DNA of 64,000 nt from Euzebyella saccharophila (GTDB taxonomy: Bacteria > Bacteroidota > Bacteroidia > Flavobacteriales > Flavobacteriaceae), in the NCBI RefSeq assembly GCF_014855495.1, contig NZ_JACYFJ010000001.1:310001-374000 (forward strand). The letters are read 5' to 3'. Shown in pieces: positions 24,936 through 33,984 of this stretch. Under the pieces are notes generated by a model. That model was not told where the DNA came from. It worked only from the letters and a program-made list of their open reading frames with translations, and searched no databases. Numbering within the stretch: position 1 is the first letter of the stretch; the number at the start of each line of letters is the position of its first letter. Both the position numbers and the translations under genes were made by a program.

Positions 24936-26882
24936 ATGCAGTCCCAAATAACATATGCTTTTAGTTCCCCACTTTCGCTTATCCCGCGCTTAGTGCGTCT
25001 TGCCATATACCTATTCTTATCGTTGATTTCCGGCCATGTTTCGGGTCAAAATATTGATGCATCGGTAAAGAGGACTATAGATAGTTTAATTTCTAAGGGA
25101 ACTACCTCCATCAAGGAAATTGAAAAAGTCATAAAGCCCTTTGAGATGGACACCTTACAAATGGACTACTTTGTAAAGGCTTCCGCGTTAAAAAATTATA
25201 TGCCCGGGCAAGTAGTAGGGCTTAACAAACTGGGTGTCAGGTACCGTCTTGTTTCAAAATTCAACAAATCCATTGAAAAGCACAAGCAGGCGCTGGAGTC
25301 TGCACAAATTTCCAAAAATGTAGACTTGGAAATTTACTCCCTTAATATGCTTGGTGTCATCTATGAAAGAATAGATGCGATAACTGCGGCTCTTGATTAT
25401 ACCTATGAGGCTTTAGACCTTGCCCAAAAGCAACCAAAACCTTCCATCAACATTCAACAGAGCATAAGTCATTCCTACCATAATATTGGGCAAATAAACC
25501 GTATTTTAGGCCAGTATGACTTGGCCACCCAACAATTTAAAAAGGCTCTAGAAATTGAAGAATCCCTAAAGAATAAGTTAGGTCTTGCCATCAATTATCA
25601 AAATATTGGTGAGTGTCAAGAAGCACAGGGCATGCTTGAAGACGCCCTCCAAACCTACGACAAGGCAATGACCTTGAACAACGAACTTCATTATCTACGG
25701 GGCAAAATAATTTGTAATAACGGAATTGCACACATATATGTGCACCAGAAGGAAACCCAAAAAGCGGTAAATCTGCTCCAAAACACTCTTTTGGATGCAA
25801 AGAAACATGGAGAACATACCTTAATTGCCGCCGTACATTTAACGTTAGGTTGGGCTCTTACTGAATTAAAAGAATTTGATAAAGCCGAAGAAAACTTGCG
25901 CTTGGGACTCGAACTTTCCAGCACGTACAATTTACAACGAACAAGAGCTGATGCCTATGATCTTCTTTCCGATTTATGGGCAAAAAAGGGGGATTACGAG
26001 AAGGCCCTTAAGTACTTTAGGACCTCCTTGGATGTAAAGTCCCAAATTAAGAACAATAACAACGTACGTTATGTTTATAGCTCCATAATTAAAAGGGACA
26101 ATGAGAAGAGCTTAAACAGTATGAACCAGCAACTGCGAAAAAATAATACAAGACTGCTGGTATCTGGAATTGTGATTGCCTTACTTTCCGGTATTTTTTA
26201 CATTCTCTACCGTCAATATCAACTTAAAAATGACAAAAAGTTATTGACTTTAGAGCAAAGTATGTTGCGCAGCCAAATGAATCCGCATTTCCTGTTTAAC
26301 TCCCTTAATTCTATAAAACTTTATATAATTAATAACGAACAGAAAAATGCCGTTCATTACCTCAACAAATTCTCTAAACTCGTCCGAAAAATTTTAGAAT
26401 CCTCCTCAATGCGGGAAATCCCCCTAGCCGAAGAATTGGAAACGGTTGAACTATATATGAACATTGAAAACATTCGTTTTTCCAATGAAATTGATTTTAA
26501 CGTGCATGTGGAAGAAGATATTGAGGTTCATACCATTAGAATTCCATCCTTAATTCTGCAACCCTTCCTTGAAAATGCCTTATGGCACGGGCTCTCCTCC
26601 AAAAAGGGTGAAAAGAAAATAGAATTGCATATCTACAAAAAAACAAAAGACTACCTAGATATTTCCATTACCGATAATGGTATAGGACGGGAGGCCGCAG
26701 AGCGTATTAAACAGAACAAAGTACTAAAGCGCAAATCTGTAGGAATAGAAATTACCAAAGAGCGACTCGCCAATTTTTCTAAAGACCTATTGAATACTTT
26801 TGACGTAGAATTTGTGGACCTCTATGATGAAAACAATGAACCAAGTGGCACAAAGGTTATTCTACACATCCCTATGACGTAG
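24936..26882 (+). CDS. TPR sensor histidine kinase (LytS/YehU type)
   Basis: A 648-residue kinase. A signal or first membrane segment at about 17-38 (LVRLAIYLFLSLISG) is followed by periplasmic tetratricopeptide repeats (about 80-370, for example ISHSYHNIGQINRILGQYDLATQQF), a transmembrane helix near 405-425 (LLVSGIVIALLSGIFYILY), a short coiled coil and the His_kinase domain with H451 in MNPHFLFNSLNSIK. The ATPase part has the N-box FLENALWHGLSS and G-box DNGIGRE. It phosphorylates the LytTR regulator encoded just upstream. The signal is unknown; the TPRs suggest a protein or peptide. Its last 21 bases overlap the convergent DUF3109 gene. Confidence 0.9.
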   Translation: MQSQITYAFSSPLSLIPRLVRLAIYLFLSLISGHVSGQNIDASVKRTIDSLISKGTTSIKEIEKVIKPFEMDTLQMDYFVKASALKNYMPGQVVGLNKLGVRYRLVSKFNKSIEKHKQALESAQISKNVDLEIYSLNMLGVIYERIDAITAALDYTYEALDLAQKQPKPSINIQQSISHSYHNIGQINRILGQYDLATQQFKKALEIEESLKNKLGLAINYQNIGECQEAQGMLEDALQTYDKAMTLNNELHYLRGKIICNNGIAHIYVHQKETQKAVNLLQNTLLDAKKHGEHTLIAAVHLTLGWALTELKEFDKAEENLRLGLELSSTYNLQRTRADAYDLLSDLWAKKGDYEKALKYFRTSLDVKSQIKNNNNVRYVYSSIIKRDNEKSLNSMNQQLRKNNTRLLVSGIVIALLSGIFYILYRQYQLKNDKKLLTLEQSMLRSQMNPHFLFNSLNSIKLYIINNEQKNAVHYLNKFSKLVRKILESSSMREIPLAEELETVELYMNIENIRFSNEIDFNVHVEEDIEVHTIRIPSLILQPFLENALWHGLSSKKGEKKIELHIYKKTKDYLDISITDNGIGREAAERIKQNKVLKRKSVGIEITKERLANFSKDLLNTFDVEFVDLYDENNEPSGTKVILHIPMT

Positions 26883-27443
26883 ATGTTGATCCGCAACCGT
26901 TTCTAACTCTTGGTACCAGGCTTCCCCAAATTTTCTGATCAAAGCCTCCTTTACAAATTTATAAATAGGAACTTTTAGCTCTTCTCCCAAAGAACAAGCC
27001 GGGTCACAAATAGACCATTTATGATAATTAACGGCCGTGAGCTGGGTATACTCACGTACTCTAACGGGGTACATGTGGCATGAAACAGGTTTTTTCCATT
27101 CAACGGCACCTTTATTATAAGCCTCTTCTATTCCACACAAGGCAGTGCCATTTTCAGAAAAAGTAACGTAAGCGCATTCACTATCATTAACAAGCGGGGT
27201 TTCCCACTCCCCGTCTTCTCCTTTTATAAAAGTTCCCTGCTCCTCAATGGCTTGCACACCTTCTTTTCTCAAAAAGGGCTTTACTTTTTCGAAGATATTA
27301 TCAAGGATTCGGGTTTCCTCATCGTCCAAAGGAGCGCCGGCATTACCATCAACACAACAAGCACCTTTACAAGCGGTAAGGTTACACACAAAATCGTTCT
27401 CTATTATTTCTTCTGATACGATGGTTTTTCCCAGCTGAAACAT
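26862..27443 (-). CDS. DUF3109 family cysteine-cluster protein
   Basis: A 193-residue protein of the DUF3109 family. Cysteine groups likely to bind a metal or Fe-S cluster are at CNLTACKGACCVDG (about 20-33), ECAYVTF, ALCGIEEAY, CHMYPVR (about 127) and ICDPACSLG (about 148). The pattern recalls YkgJ-type zinc or iron clusters. The biochemical role is unknown. Widespread single-copy gene in Bacteroidota. It converges with the histidine kinase and overlaps its end by 21 bases. Confidence 0.85.
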   Translation of the reverse strand: MFQLGKTIVSEEIIENDFVCNLTACKGACCVDGNAGAPLDDEETRILDNIFEKVKPFLRKEGVQAIEEQGTFIKGEDGEWETPLVNDSECAYVTFSENGTALCGIEEAYNKGAVEWKKPVSCHMYPVRVREYTQLTAVNYHKWSICDPACSLGEELKVPIYKFVKEALIRKFGEAWYQELETVADQHLRHRDV

Positions 27444-27461
27444 GGCATAAATTTATGAGGA

Positions 27462-27469
27462 CAAAGATA
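27462..27469 (-). promoter_or_regulatory. -7 element before the DUF3109 gene
   Basis: Minus-strand TATCTTTG is a perfect TAnnTTTG match, 18 bases before the start codon. Confidence 0.5.
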
Positions 27470-27536
27470 CCTTTTAAACCACATCATTTAACAGTAATTT
27501 TCAATAGTTAACTTGCACGGGCTCTTTTAATAAATG

Positions 27537-27544
27537 TACTTTTG
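27537..27544 (+). promoter_or_regulatory. -7 element before marC-like gene
   Basis: TACTTTTG matches TAnnTTTG, 15 bases before the ATG. An upstream TTG lies 21 bases away, slightly more than the usual spacing. Confidence 0.45.
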
Positions 27545-27559
27545 CCGAAATTTTAGCGC

Positions 27560-28138
27560 ATGGAACTTCATTTTGATTTTCGGGAAATAGCGACCGCAAC
27601 AATGGTACTTTTTGCTGTAATTGATATTTTGGGAAGTGTACCGATTATCATTGGTCTTCGCAAAAAAGTGGGGCATATTGAATCTGAGAAGGCCTCTATT
27701 GTTTCTTCCGCCATTATGGTAGCCTTTCTATTTGTTGGGGAAGAAATACTTAACCTTATAGGCATAGATGTATATTCCTTTGCCGTGGCAGGTTCTTTTA
27801 TTCTCTTTTTTCTGGCTTTGGAAATGATTTTAGGTATTACGCTTTATAAGGAAGACGAGCCAGAAAGTGCGTCCATTGTACCTATTGCCTTTCCTTTAAT
27901 TGCGGGCGCCGGTACTCTAACCGCCTTACTTTCCTTACGTGCAGAATACTATGTTGAAAATATAATCGTTGCCATTCTGGTCAACACCATATTTGTTTTC
28001 ATTGTATTAAAATCCTCAAAAAGAATAGAAAAGGTATTGGGTAAAAATGGCCTTAACATTATTAGAAAAGTTTTTGGCGTAATTTTATTGGCCATTGCCG
28101 TTAAGTTATTTGCCGCCAATGTGAATCAGTTGTTTTAA
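27560..28138 (+). CDS. MarC family integral membrane protein
   Basis: A 192-residue protein with about six hydrophobic helices. Family-typical segments are FAVIDILGSVPIIIGL in the first helix and the PIAFPLIAGAGTLTALLSL motif in the fourth (about 112-131). MarC/UPF0056 proteins are inner-membrane and distantly related to LysE-type carriers; the transported substrate is not known and an early link to antibiotic resistance did not hold up. The next small gene follows by 13 bases. Confidence 0.88.
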   Translation: MELHFDFREIATATMVLFAVIDILGSVPIIIGLRKKVGHIESEKASIVSSAIMVAFLFVGEEILNLIGIDVYSFAVAGSFILFFLALEMILGITLYKEDEPESASIVPIAFPLIAGAGTLTALLSLRAEYYVENIIVAILVNTIFVFIVLKSSKRIEKVLGKNGLNIIRKVFGVILLAIAVKLFAANVNQLF

Positions 28139-28151
28139 AACAGAAACCTTT

Positions 28152-28355
28152 ATGAACAAAACTGTAACCATTATTCTGGTACTTGTCTCCATAGCCCTTA
28201 TGGCCTATAATGCCACTATGATTGACTTTGAGCAACCTCTTAAGGGAGATAGTAGCGTTGCGGTCATTGGAATTATTGCTCCACTGTGCGCCATCTTATT
28301 GATTCTTATTTACCGCACCAGTAAAAAAATACAAAAAGAGGTAGAAAAGCATTAA
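28152..28355 (+). CDS. Small two-helix membrane protein
   Basis: A 67-residue protein with two hydrophobic helices (about 4-20 VTIILVLVSIALMAYNA and 36-54 VAVIGIIAPLCAILLILIY) and a basic tail (RTSKKIQKEVEKH). It follows the MarC gene by 13 bases and its stop overlaps the convergent S41 protease stop by four bases. It recurs in flavobacteria as a hypothetical protein; function unknown. Confidence 0.68.
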   Translation: MNKTVTIILVLVSIALMAYNATMIDFEQPLKGDSSVAVIGIIAPLCAILLILIYRTSKKIQKEVEKH

Positions 28356-29977
28356 TTGTTGCTTTCAATGGCGGAAGCTTCCTTTTGACGTACAAGAGGA
28401 TTGTCCAATTCCAGAACTTCCTGAAGCATGGCATCTTCAGAACTTTTAATCTTTGCATGTACATTGGCCCCGAACAACTGCTCGGCCAAGGCTGCTTTTA
28501 GATACGTTTTTATGCTAGACTCGTATTGATAGAAATCCATTTTTAAATTTCTGGAAAGGGAGTAGTCCACAAATTTTTGAAAAAGGATATCATCGGCCTT
28601 AAAATTTTCTACAAAATCCGCTTCGGTATACTGTTCGTACCTGCTCCGGTCTTCATCCAAATGCTCAAAAATAAAATAGGACAGCCAGCCGTAACTATCC
28701 ATACTTTCTACGGCTTCTTCCTCATTGGTTCCTATAGGAACGAATACATCAGGAATGATACCACCGCCCCCATAGACCACTTTACCTTTTGGAGTGGTGA
28801 ATTTAAGTGAATCTGCAACCTTAATGCTATCAACGGACACCAATTCCCCACTATGATAGCGTTCCGTAAATCTTTTGTAATAATCCTCGGAACCGTTTTC
28901 ATATGACTTTTGAATACTTCTACCCGTGGGGGTGTAGTATCTGGATACGGTCAATCTTACCGCAGACCCATCTCCCAGGGCCATTTCTCTTTGCACCAAG
29001 CCTTTACCAAATGATCTTCGGCCTACAATAGTTCCTATATCATTATCTTGCAAGGCCCCTGCTACAATTTCGCTTGCAGAGGCAGATCGTTCATTGATCA
29101 AGACGTAGACTGGTTTATCCTCAAAGTTCCCTCTGCTTGTAGCATAAGTCTTATCAATTTTCCCTTTCTTGTTTTTTGTAAAAAGTATCAATTTCCCATC
29201 TTCCAAAAACTCATCGGCCATTTTTTCCGCCACTCCTAAATAGCCACCTGGATTGTCCCTTAAGTCCAATGTTAGTTTCGTAGCGCCCTGTTTTCTTAGG
29301 GCACTCAAAGCTTTTTTAAATTCTTTATAGGTAGATTCCGCAAAGCGATTCACTTTTATATAACCCATTTCGTCAGTGAGCATAAAATAGGCTTCCACGC
29401 TTTTAATAGGCACTATTCCACGACGAACATTAACATTAAATGTTTTGTTCCCTTCCTTGCGAAAGACTTTTAGCTGTACCGAACTACCTTCCTCCCCTTT
29501 TAGCTTTTCAACGATGGCGTCATTTTTAAGGTTTTTGCCAAACAATGTATCGGCTCCCGCCATAAGTATACGATCACCGGCCTTTATACCTTTTATTTCA
29601 CTAGGACCATCAGGAATGGTTTTAATGACCGCAATGGTATCATTATAGGCATAGAAGTTAATACCGATACCTACAAAATCGCCCTTCATATTTTCGGACA
29701 CATGCTCCATTTGGTTTTTTGGAATGTAAACGGAATGCGGGTCTAACTTTTCGAGAATTTGATTGACGGTAACATCTACGATACTATCCGTATTTATTTC
29801 ATCAACATATTCATAGTCAATATAATCGATCAGTCTATTAAGTTTGTCCTTCTTGGAATTGGTAGAAAAAAGTTTTTCCGGAGAATCATGAAAGTTCAGT
29901 TTACCGCCCATGAAAATACCCAGGGCAAGCGCCGCTGCGATGATGGTTGGTAAGATGTAACTATTTTTTCCTTTCAT
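28352..29977 (-). CDS. S41 family C-terminal processing protease
   Basis: A 541-residue protease anchored by an N-terminal hydrophobic segment (ILPTIIAAALALGIFMGG). Order: N-terminal helical part, PDZ domain (about 95-185, GIGINFYAYND, GIKAGDRILMAG), then the tail-specific protease core with DLRDNPGGYL and the Ser-Lys dyad S300 in SASASE and K325 in FGKGLVQ. A long C-terminal extension (about 400-541) is usual in Bacteroidota. It cuts C-terminal ends of periplasmic proteins or matures envelope proteins. It lies 18 bases after the dCMP deaminase gene on the same strand. Confidence 0.92.
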   Translation of the reverse strand: MKGKNSYILPTIIAAALALGIFMGGKLNFHDSPEKLFSTNSKKDKLNRLIDYIDYEYVDEINTDSIVDVTVNQILEKLDPHSVYIPKNQMEHVSENMKGDFVGIGINFYAYNDTIAVIKTIPDGPSEIKGIKAGDRILMAGADTLFGKNLKNDAIVEKLKGEEGSSVQLKVFRKEGNKTFNVNVRRGIVPIKSVEAYFMLTDEMGYIKVNRFAESTYKEFKKALSALRKQGATKLTLDLRDNPGGYLGVAEKMADEFLEDGKLILFTKNKKGKIDKTYATSRGNFEDKPVYVLINERSASASEIVAGALQDNDIGTIVGRRSFGKGLVQREMALGDGSAVRLTVSRYYTPTGRSIQKSYENGSEDYYKRFTERYHSGELVSVDSIKVADSLKFTTPKGKVVYGGGGIIPDVFVPIGTNEEEAVESMDSYGWLSYFIFEHLDEDRSRYEQYTEADFVENFKADDILFQKFVDYSLSRNLKMDFYQYESSIKTYLKAALAEQLFGANVHAKIKSSEDAMLQEVLELDNPLVRQKEASAIESNN

Positions 29978-29995
29978 TATTCTACAGATAATTTC

Positions 29996-30433
29996 CTAGA
30001 CCAATGCCTCAATTTCTGGCATGTGAACCAGATCTACTCCGGCTTTTCGCAAAAAAGTTAGACCAGAATCGTCCTTATATGCGGTTTGATACACCACACG
30101 TTTAATGCCAGACTGGTGAATGAGCTTACTGCATTCCCTACAAGGCGATAAGGTAATATACAGAGTAGCACCCTCACAGGACTGGGTTGAAGAAGCTACT
30201 TTACTAATGGCATTAGCCTCCGCGTGCAAAACATACCATTTGGTATACCCCCCCTCATCTTCACAATGGTTTTCAAATCCCGTGGGCGTACCATTATAAC
30301 CGTCGCTAATGATCATTCGATCCTTCACAATAATTGCACCAACTTGTTTGCGCTTGCAGTAAGAAAGTTTGCCCCATTCCTTGGCCATACGCAAATACGC
30401 ACGGTCATATTTTTCTTGCTTGCTGTCTTTCAT
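29996..30433 (-). CDS. dCMP deaminase
   Basis: A 145-residue cytidine/deoxycytidylate deaminase. Zinc ligands and catalytic Glu are H70 and E72 (HAEAN) and C98, C101 (PCREC); DGYNGTPTGF near 44-53 is the loop typical of dCMP deaminases (ComEB-like), and CEDEGGYTKW precedes the active site. It makes dUMP for thymidylate synthesis. Located just upstream of the S41 protease, likely co-transcribed. Confidence 0.88.
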   Translation of the reverse strand: MKDSKQEKYDRAYLRMAKEWGKLSYCKRKQVGAIIVKDRMIISDGYNGTPTGFENHCEDEGGYTKWYVLHAEANAISKVASSTQSCEGATLYITLSPCRECSKLIHQSGIKRVVYQTAYKDDSGLTFLRKAGVDLVHMPEIEALV

Positions 30434-30516
30434 TCAATTAGAAAATCACTAAGATACCCGCTTTCACAAAGCATCACAATTATTTGGGGTTAATTTTAAG
30501 TGAAAGCAAAAGAGTG

Positions 30517-31101
30517 TTACAAGGGAAACGTTTCTATCAACATAGGTATTGTAATAAGAAGAATTAAAGTTGACCCTATGGTGATATAAAGACGCTGATT
30601 CAACTTCAAAATATTGATAATCAAAAACGAGATACAAAGCACCACCAACACAATAATTACTTGAGAAACCTCAATACCAGCGGCAAAGCCTAAAAGCGGA
30701 ACAATCTTATTATCCTGCTCTGCCATTAGCATTTTAAAATAATTGCTAAAACCAAAACCGTGTATCAATCCAAAAAATGCCGTTGCCACCATATGAAGGC
30801 CTATATTCTTTTTACCTGTGGGCATTTTGGTATAAAGTATATTGAATATGGCCGTCATTGCTATGGTTACCGGTATTAAAAATTCTATAAGTCCCACATC
30901 TACCAAAACAATTTCATAGGTGCTCAGGGCCAACGACAAACAATGGGTAATGGCAAACACTGTGGCCAGCAGTACTACGTTCTTCCAGCTTTTAAAGGTA
31001 AAGGGCAATGCCAATGCCGCTAAGAATAGAATATGATCGTAGGCGTTAAAGTCAAGCACGTGCTCCAGGCCTAATTTTAGATAGAACCAAATATCTGACA
31101 T
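30517..31101 (-). CDS. HupE/UreJ-like membrane protein
   Basis: A 194-residue protein with about six transmembrane helices. Family signature: HVLDFNAYDHILFL near the N-terminus and FGLIHGFGFSNYF near 115-127. HupE/UreJ proteins are thought to move nickel or cobalt for hydrogenase and urease, but no hydrogenase, urease or nickel-chaperone gene is in the window. In flavobacteria this variant is often found alone, so metal transport is only a family-based guess. Confidence 0.8.
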   Translation of the reverse strand: MSDIWFYLKLGLEHVLDFNAYDHILFLAALALPFTFKSWKNVVLLATVFAITHCLSLALSTYEIVLVDVGLIEFLIPVTIAMTAIFNILYTKMPTGKKNIGLHMVATAFFGLIHGFGFSNYFKMLMAEQDNKIVPLLGFAAGIEVSQVIIVLVVLCISFLIINILKLNQRLYITIGSTLILLITIPMLIETFPL

Positions 31102-31156
31102 GGGTTCGTTTTATGAGTTAGGTTGATACAATGACAAGTAAAAATAAACCTTGTTT

Positions 31157-31894
31157 TTAACTTAGCCCTCTCTCCGCTTGAATTTCTTCATAAGCTTTTT
31201 GGACCTGTTTAAATTTTTCTTCGGCACCTTTTTTAATCGCTTCGTTCTCAGTGTTTACGCGGTCTGGATGGTATTTTTTGGCCATATTCCGGTACGCTTT
31301 TTTAACTTCATCATTGGTGGCGGACTTTTCTATTTCAAGAATTTTATAAGCGTTGTTGGCAGATTTGATGAACATTGCCTTGATGCTCTCAAAATCCTGA
31401 AGCCCCACCCTAAGGTAACCCGCAATTTCCTTGATTTTATTGATTTCTGGCGTACTAACGGATCCATCGGCTTGAGCTATCCCGAACAAAAAATGAAGTA
31501 ATTGCAGCCGAACCTCATACCGTGTTCTTTGATTGAGGTACGCACAAATTCTCTCCGCAGAAATTTGGTGTTTCTTATTTATTTCATTGAATGTGCGAAA
31601 AGTGGCATTCGCCCTATCCTTTCCGTAGGTGCTTACAAAATACTGGCGCACATAGTCCATTTCGCGTTGACTCACCTTCCCGTCTGCCTTAATAACTATG
31701 GAACAAAGCGAAAGCAAATTGAGTTCAAAATCTGCCGGAGAAACATTCTGCCGTGTCATATCTTGAAAAATAGTCTGCGCATTTCTACCTCCCCCACTTA
31801 AGTTATCGATAAAACTACCTACTACAAAACCTAATATAGCCCCAGGAAAGCGATACAGAAAATACCCTAAAATGGCAGCAAACCATTTGATCAT
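31157..31894 (-). CDS. Membrane-tethered TerB-DnaJ co-chaperone (DjlA-like)
   Basis: A 245-residue protein laid out like DjlA: an N-terminal membrane segment ([25 protein letters not shown], with glycines), a central TerB-like helical domain (about 50-165, [20 protein letters not shown] and [18 protein letters not shown]) and a C-terminal J domain (about 180-242) with the HPD motif in KKYHPDRV. It would stimulate Hsp70 ATPase near the membrane. It has a good promoter at 31914-31942. Confidence 0.87.
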   Translation of the reverse strand: MIKWFAAILGYFLYRFPGAILGFVVGSFIDNLSGGGRNAQTIFQDMTRQNVSPADFELNLLSLCSIVIKADGKVSQREMDYVRQYFVSTYGKDRANATFRTFNEINKKHQISAERICAYLNQRTRYEVRLQLLHFLFGIAQADGSVSTPEINKIKEIAGYLRVGLQDFESIKAMFIKSANNAYKILEIEKSATNDEVKKAYRNMAKKYHPDRVNTENEAIKKGAEEKFKQVQKAYEEIQAERGLS

Positions 31895-31913
31895 GACTTT
31901 AAAAAAATTTTGG

Positions 31914-31942
31914 CAAAGATATTAAAAGGTCACTGAAACAAA
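31914..31942 (-). promoter_or_regulatory. Promoter of the TerB-DnaJ gene
   Basis: Minus-strand TTTG, 17 bases, then TATCTTTG, a perfect -7 match. It lies 20 bases before the start codon. Confidence 0.6.
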
Positions 31943-31975
31943 GGGGTAAGACAAAATACCTTTTTAAGAAGTACT

Positions 31976-32572
31976 TTAATCATTAAGACCTACCACTATT
32001 CTAAAAGTGGCCAACGACTTGAATCTCTCTAAATTTTGGGCAATATGCTCAATTATTTCGGCATCTGAAATTGAAGAAATATCGTCTGTCCCATAATTGT
32101 CTGATTTAAGCATTTCGCCCTGCCCCGTCAAAAACCATCTTTCATCAATCTCAGGAAATGCTCTAATGATAATTTCCATTTTTTCGGCATCAGGTTTTTG
32201 TTTCCCCTTTATATAGTTAGATACCGTTTGTTCCAAAAGACCGGTCACTTTTGAAAATTGCGAATATTGTTGAAATCCCTTAAAATCATAAATCATTCTA
32301 ATGCGATCGCAAATAGAAGATTTTTTTAAAGAGTTAAAGGCTTCCGGTGTATTTTTATTGACTAACATATCGCCATTACCAGTCAACAACCAAATTGGAT
32401 TTATTTGCGGATAACTGTCAAGTATTTTATTGAGAGTATCGTCTTTAAGACTTGTATTTCTTCTTAAGGCTGCCCCGATACTATTGTTACTCAAATCGCA
32501 ACGTTTTTCAAATGCACTAATATTGGTTTTAAAATATTGAATTATAAGTTCAACTCGCTTAATTGGCTTCAT
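31976..32572 (-). CDS. Regulator with two tandem XRE-type HTH domains
   Basis: A 198-residue protein from the ATG at 32572 (MKPIKRVELII); the longer frame to 32680 adds a non-helical stretch. It is built from two similar halves. Residues about 5-75 (RVELIIQYFKTNISAFEKRC ... WLLTGNGDML) and about 85-160 (RIRMIYDFKGFQQYSQFSKV ... WFLTGQGEML) both look like lambda-Cro/CI-type helix-turn-helix domains, and each ends in W(L/F)LTGxGxML. The second keeps the clearer helix-turn-helix (LLEQTVSNYIKGKQ). The tail has no LexA-type peptidase. It may bind a two-part operator as a monomer. Divergent from the bacilliredoxin gene. Confidence 0.75.
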   Translation of the reverse strand: MKPIKRVELIIQYFKTNISAFEKRCDLSNNSIGAALRRNTSLKDDTLNKILDSYPQINPIWLLTGNGDMLVNKNTPEAFNSLKKSSICDRIRMIYDFKGFQQYSQFSKVTGLLEQTVSNYIKGKQKPDAEKMEIIIRAFPEIDERWFLTGQGEMLKSDNYGTDDISSISDAEIIEHIAQNLERFKSLATFRIVVGLND

Positions 32573-32698
32573 ATTGATGTAGTTCCTTAAAAATAAATAA
32601 GATAATACTATTTTCGGATTTTTTTTCTTCAACCTCAAAAGTTCAAGAACCCTAACATAAGGTAATGTTAAGTACTTCAACTAAATGCGACAAATTAG

Positions 32699-32706
32699 TA
32701 TCTTTG
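32699..32706 (+). promoter_or_regulatory. -7 element before the bacilliredoxin gene
   Basis: TATCTTTG is a perfect TAnnTTTG match, 23 bases before the ATG; the -33 region (ACTTCA) is poor. Confidence 0.5.
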
Positions 32707-32729
32707 TTATCTAAATAAAATTGATATTT

Positions 32730-33140
32730 ATGTATCCTGAAGAATTGGTAAAACCCATGAGACAAGACTTGGCTTCTGCCGGGTTTGAAGAACTATATAC
32801 AGCAGATGCGGTCGAAAAGGCCATTAGCAAACCAGGTACTACCTTAGTGGTGGTCAACTCCGTTTGCGGGTGTGCCGCTGCCAATGCCAGACCTGCCGCT
32901 AAATTGAGCCTTCAAAACGCAAAAAAACCGGATCATGCCGTAACTGTTTTTGCAGGTGTGGATACTGAAGCCGTGAACGCTGCTAGAAACCTTATGGTTC
33001 CTTTTCCTCCATCATCTCCAAGTATGGCCCTTTTTAAAGATGGCGAATTGGTACACATGATTGAGCGTCACCATATTGAAGGCAGACCTGCAGAGCTTAT
33101 TGCAGAAAACCTGGTTGGAGCTTACGAAGAGTTCTGTTAA
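32730..33140 (+). CDS. BrxA/BrxB family bacilliredoxin
   Basis: The ATG at 32730 (MYPEELVKPMRQ) is preferred to a TTG three codons earlier. The 136-residue protein matches the YphP/YqiW family: the redox motif is C46-G-C48 in VNSVCGCAAANARP, a thioredoxin-like fold, with the conserved PFPPSSPSMALFKDGELVHMIERH block later. Bacilliredoxins remove bacillithiol from mixed disulfides; in Bacteroidota they serve low-molecular-weight thiol repair. A terminator follows. Confidence 0.9.
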   Translation: MYPEELVKPMRQDLASAGFEELYTADAVEKAISKPGTTLVVVNSVCGCAAANARPAAKLSLQNAKKPDHAVTVFAGVDTEAVNAARNLMVPFPPSSPSMALFKDGELVHMIERHHIEGRPAELIAENLVGAYEEFC

Positions 33141-33170
33141 GCACAGATTTATAATACGAATTTCACATCA

Positions 33171-33204
33171 ACGGACCTTCCAGAGAATGGGAGGTCCGTT
33201 TTCT
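33171..33204 (+). terminator. Intrinsic terminator after the bacilliredoxin gene
   Basis: Stem ACGGACCTtCC / GGgAGGTCCGT followed by TTTCTTG, 30 bases after the stop. Confidence 0.8.
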
Positions 33205-33228
33205 TGTTCATAAATTTGAAAATCGTTC

Positions 33229-33236
33229 TATTTTTG
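33229..33236 (+). promoter_or_regulatory. -7 element before plsC-like gene
   Basis: TATTTTTG is a perfect match and lies only 4 bases before the ATG, so the transcript would be leaderless or nearly so. Confidence 0.45.
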
Positions 33237-33240
33237 CACC

Positions 33241-33984
33241 ATGCAGAAGATTTTTGCTTATCCGCTTACCTTACTATACCAATTGTTTTTTGGTCTTACG
33301 CTGTTGGTATTTCATCCTATACAATGGGTTTGCTTCAATATTTTTGGATATAATGCCCATAAGGCAAGTGTGAGCTTTCTAAACCTGTCCCTAATGCGTT
33401 GTACCCACATACTGGGCACTACCTATACATTTAACAACCCTCACAACATCCCTACGGACAGGCCTCTAATTATTGTACCCAACCACCAAAGCATGCACGA
33501 CATTCCCCCAATTATTTGGTACATGCGAAAACACCACCCTAAATTTGTGAGCAAAAAAGAGTTAGGAAAGGGCATACCCAGTGTTTCCTATAATTTAAGG
33601 CATGGTGGCTCTGTCCTTATTGACCGTAAAGACAGTAGACAATCACTTATTGAAATTGGGAGATTGGGCAGGTATATAGAAAAACACAACCGCAGTGCCG
33701 TCATTTTTCCCGAGGGTACCCGCAGCCGTACCGGCCATACCAAACCTTTTAAAGCCACCGGGCTTAAGCTACTGATGAAAAATGCCCCATCTGCTTTGGT
33801 AGTTCCTGTAACCATAGATAATTCTTGGAGAATGCTGCGTTACGGAAAATTTCCAAACGGATTGGGCAATAGAATTACTTTTACGGTCCACCCACCTATT
33901 GAAGTCAAAGATAATTTTGATTCAGTCTTGGCAGAAACCGAAAAAGCGGTAAAATCTGCCCTAACCTCTTTCCAAACATATTAA
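33241..33984 (+). CDS. 1-acyl-sn-glycerol-3-phosphate acyltransferase family protein
   Basis: A 247-residue PlsC-family enzyme. N-terminal hydrophobic stretch (about 12-33), acyltransferase motif N-H82-QSMH-D87 and the phosphate-binding FPEGTRSR near residue 157-164; a later VVPVTIDNSW is also typical. It moves an acyl chain to lysophosphatidate, giving phosphatidate, at the inner membrane. The next gene (HD hydrolase) overlaps its stop by one base, indicating translational coupling. Confidence 0.87.
   Translation: MQKIFAYPLTLLYQLFFGLTLLVFHPIQWVCFNIFGYNAHKASVSFLNLSLMRCTHILGTTYTFNNPHNIPTDRPLIIVPNHQSMHDIPPIIWYMRKHHPKFVSKKELGKGIPSVSYNLRHGGSVLIDRKDSRQSLIEIGRLGRYIEKHNRSAVIFPEGTRSRTGHTKPFKATGLKLLMKNAPSALVVPVTIDNSWRMLRYGKFPNGLGNRITFTVHPPIEVKDNFDSVLAETEKAVKSALTSFQTY

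Noticed and set aside
26862-26882. Possible frameshift where histidine kinase and DUF3109 genes overlap
   Set aside because: Both proteins have normal family ends; it is a simple convergent overlap of 21 bases.
32573-32680. N-terminal extension of the HTH regulator
   Set aside because: The 36 extra residues are basic and unlike the rest, and the internal ATG at 32572 begins exactly at the first HTH domain.
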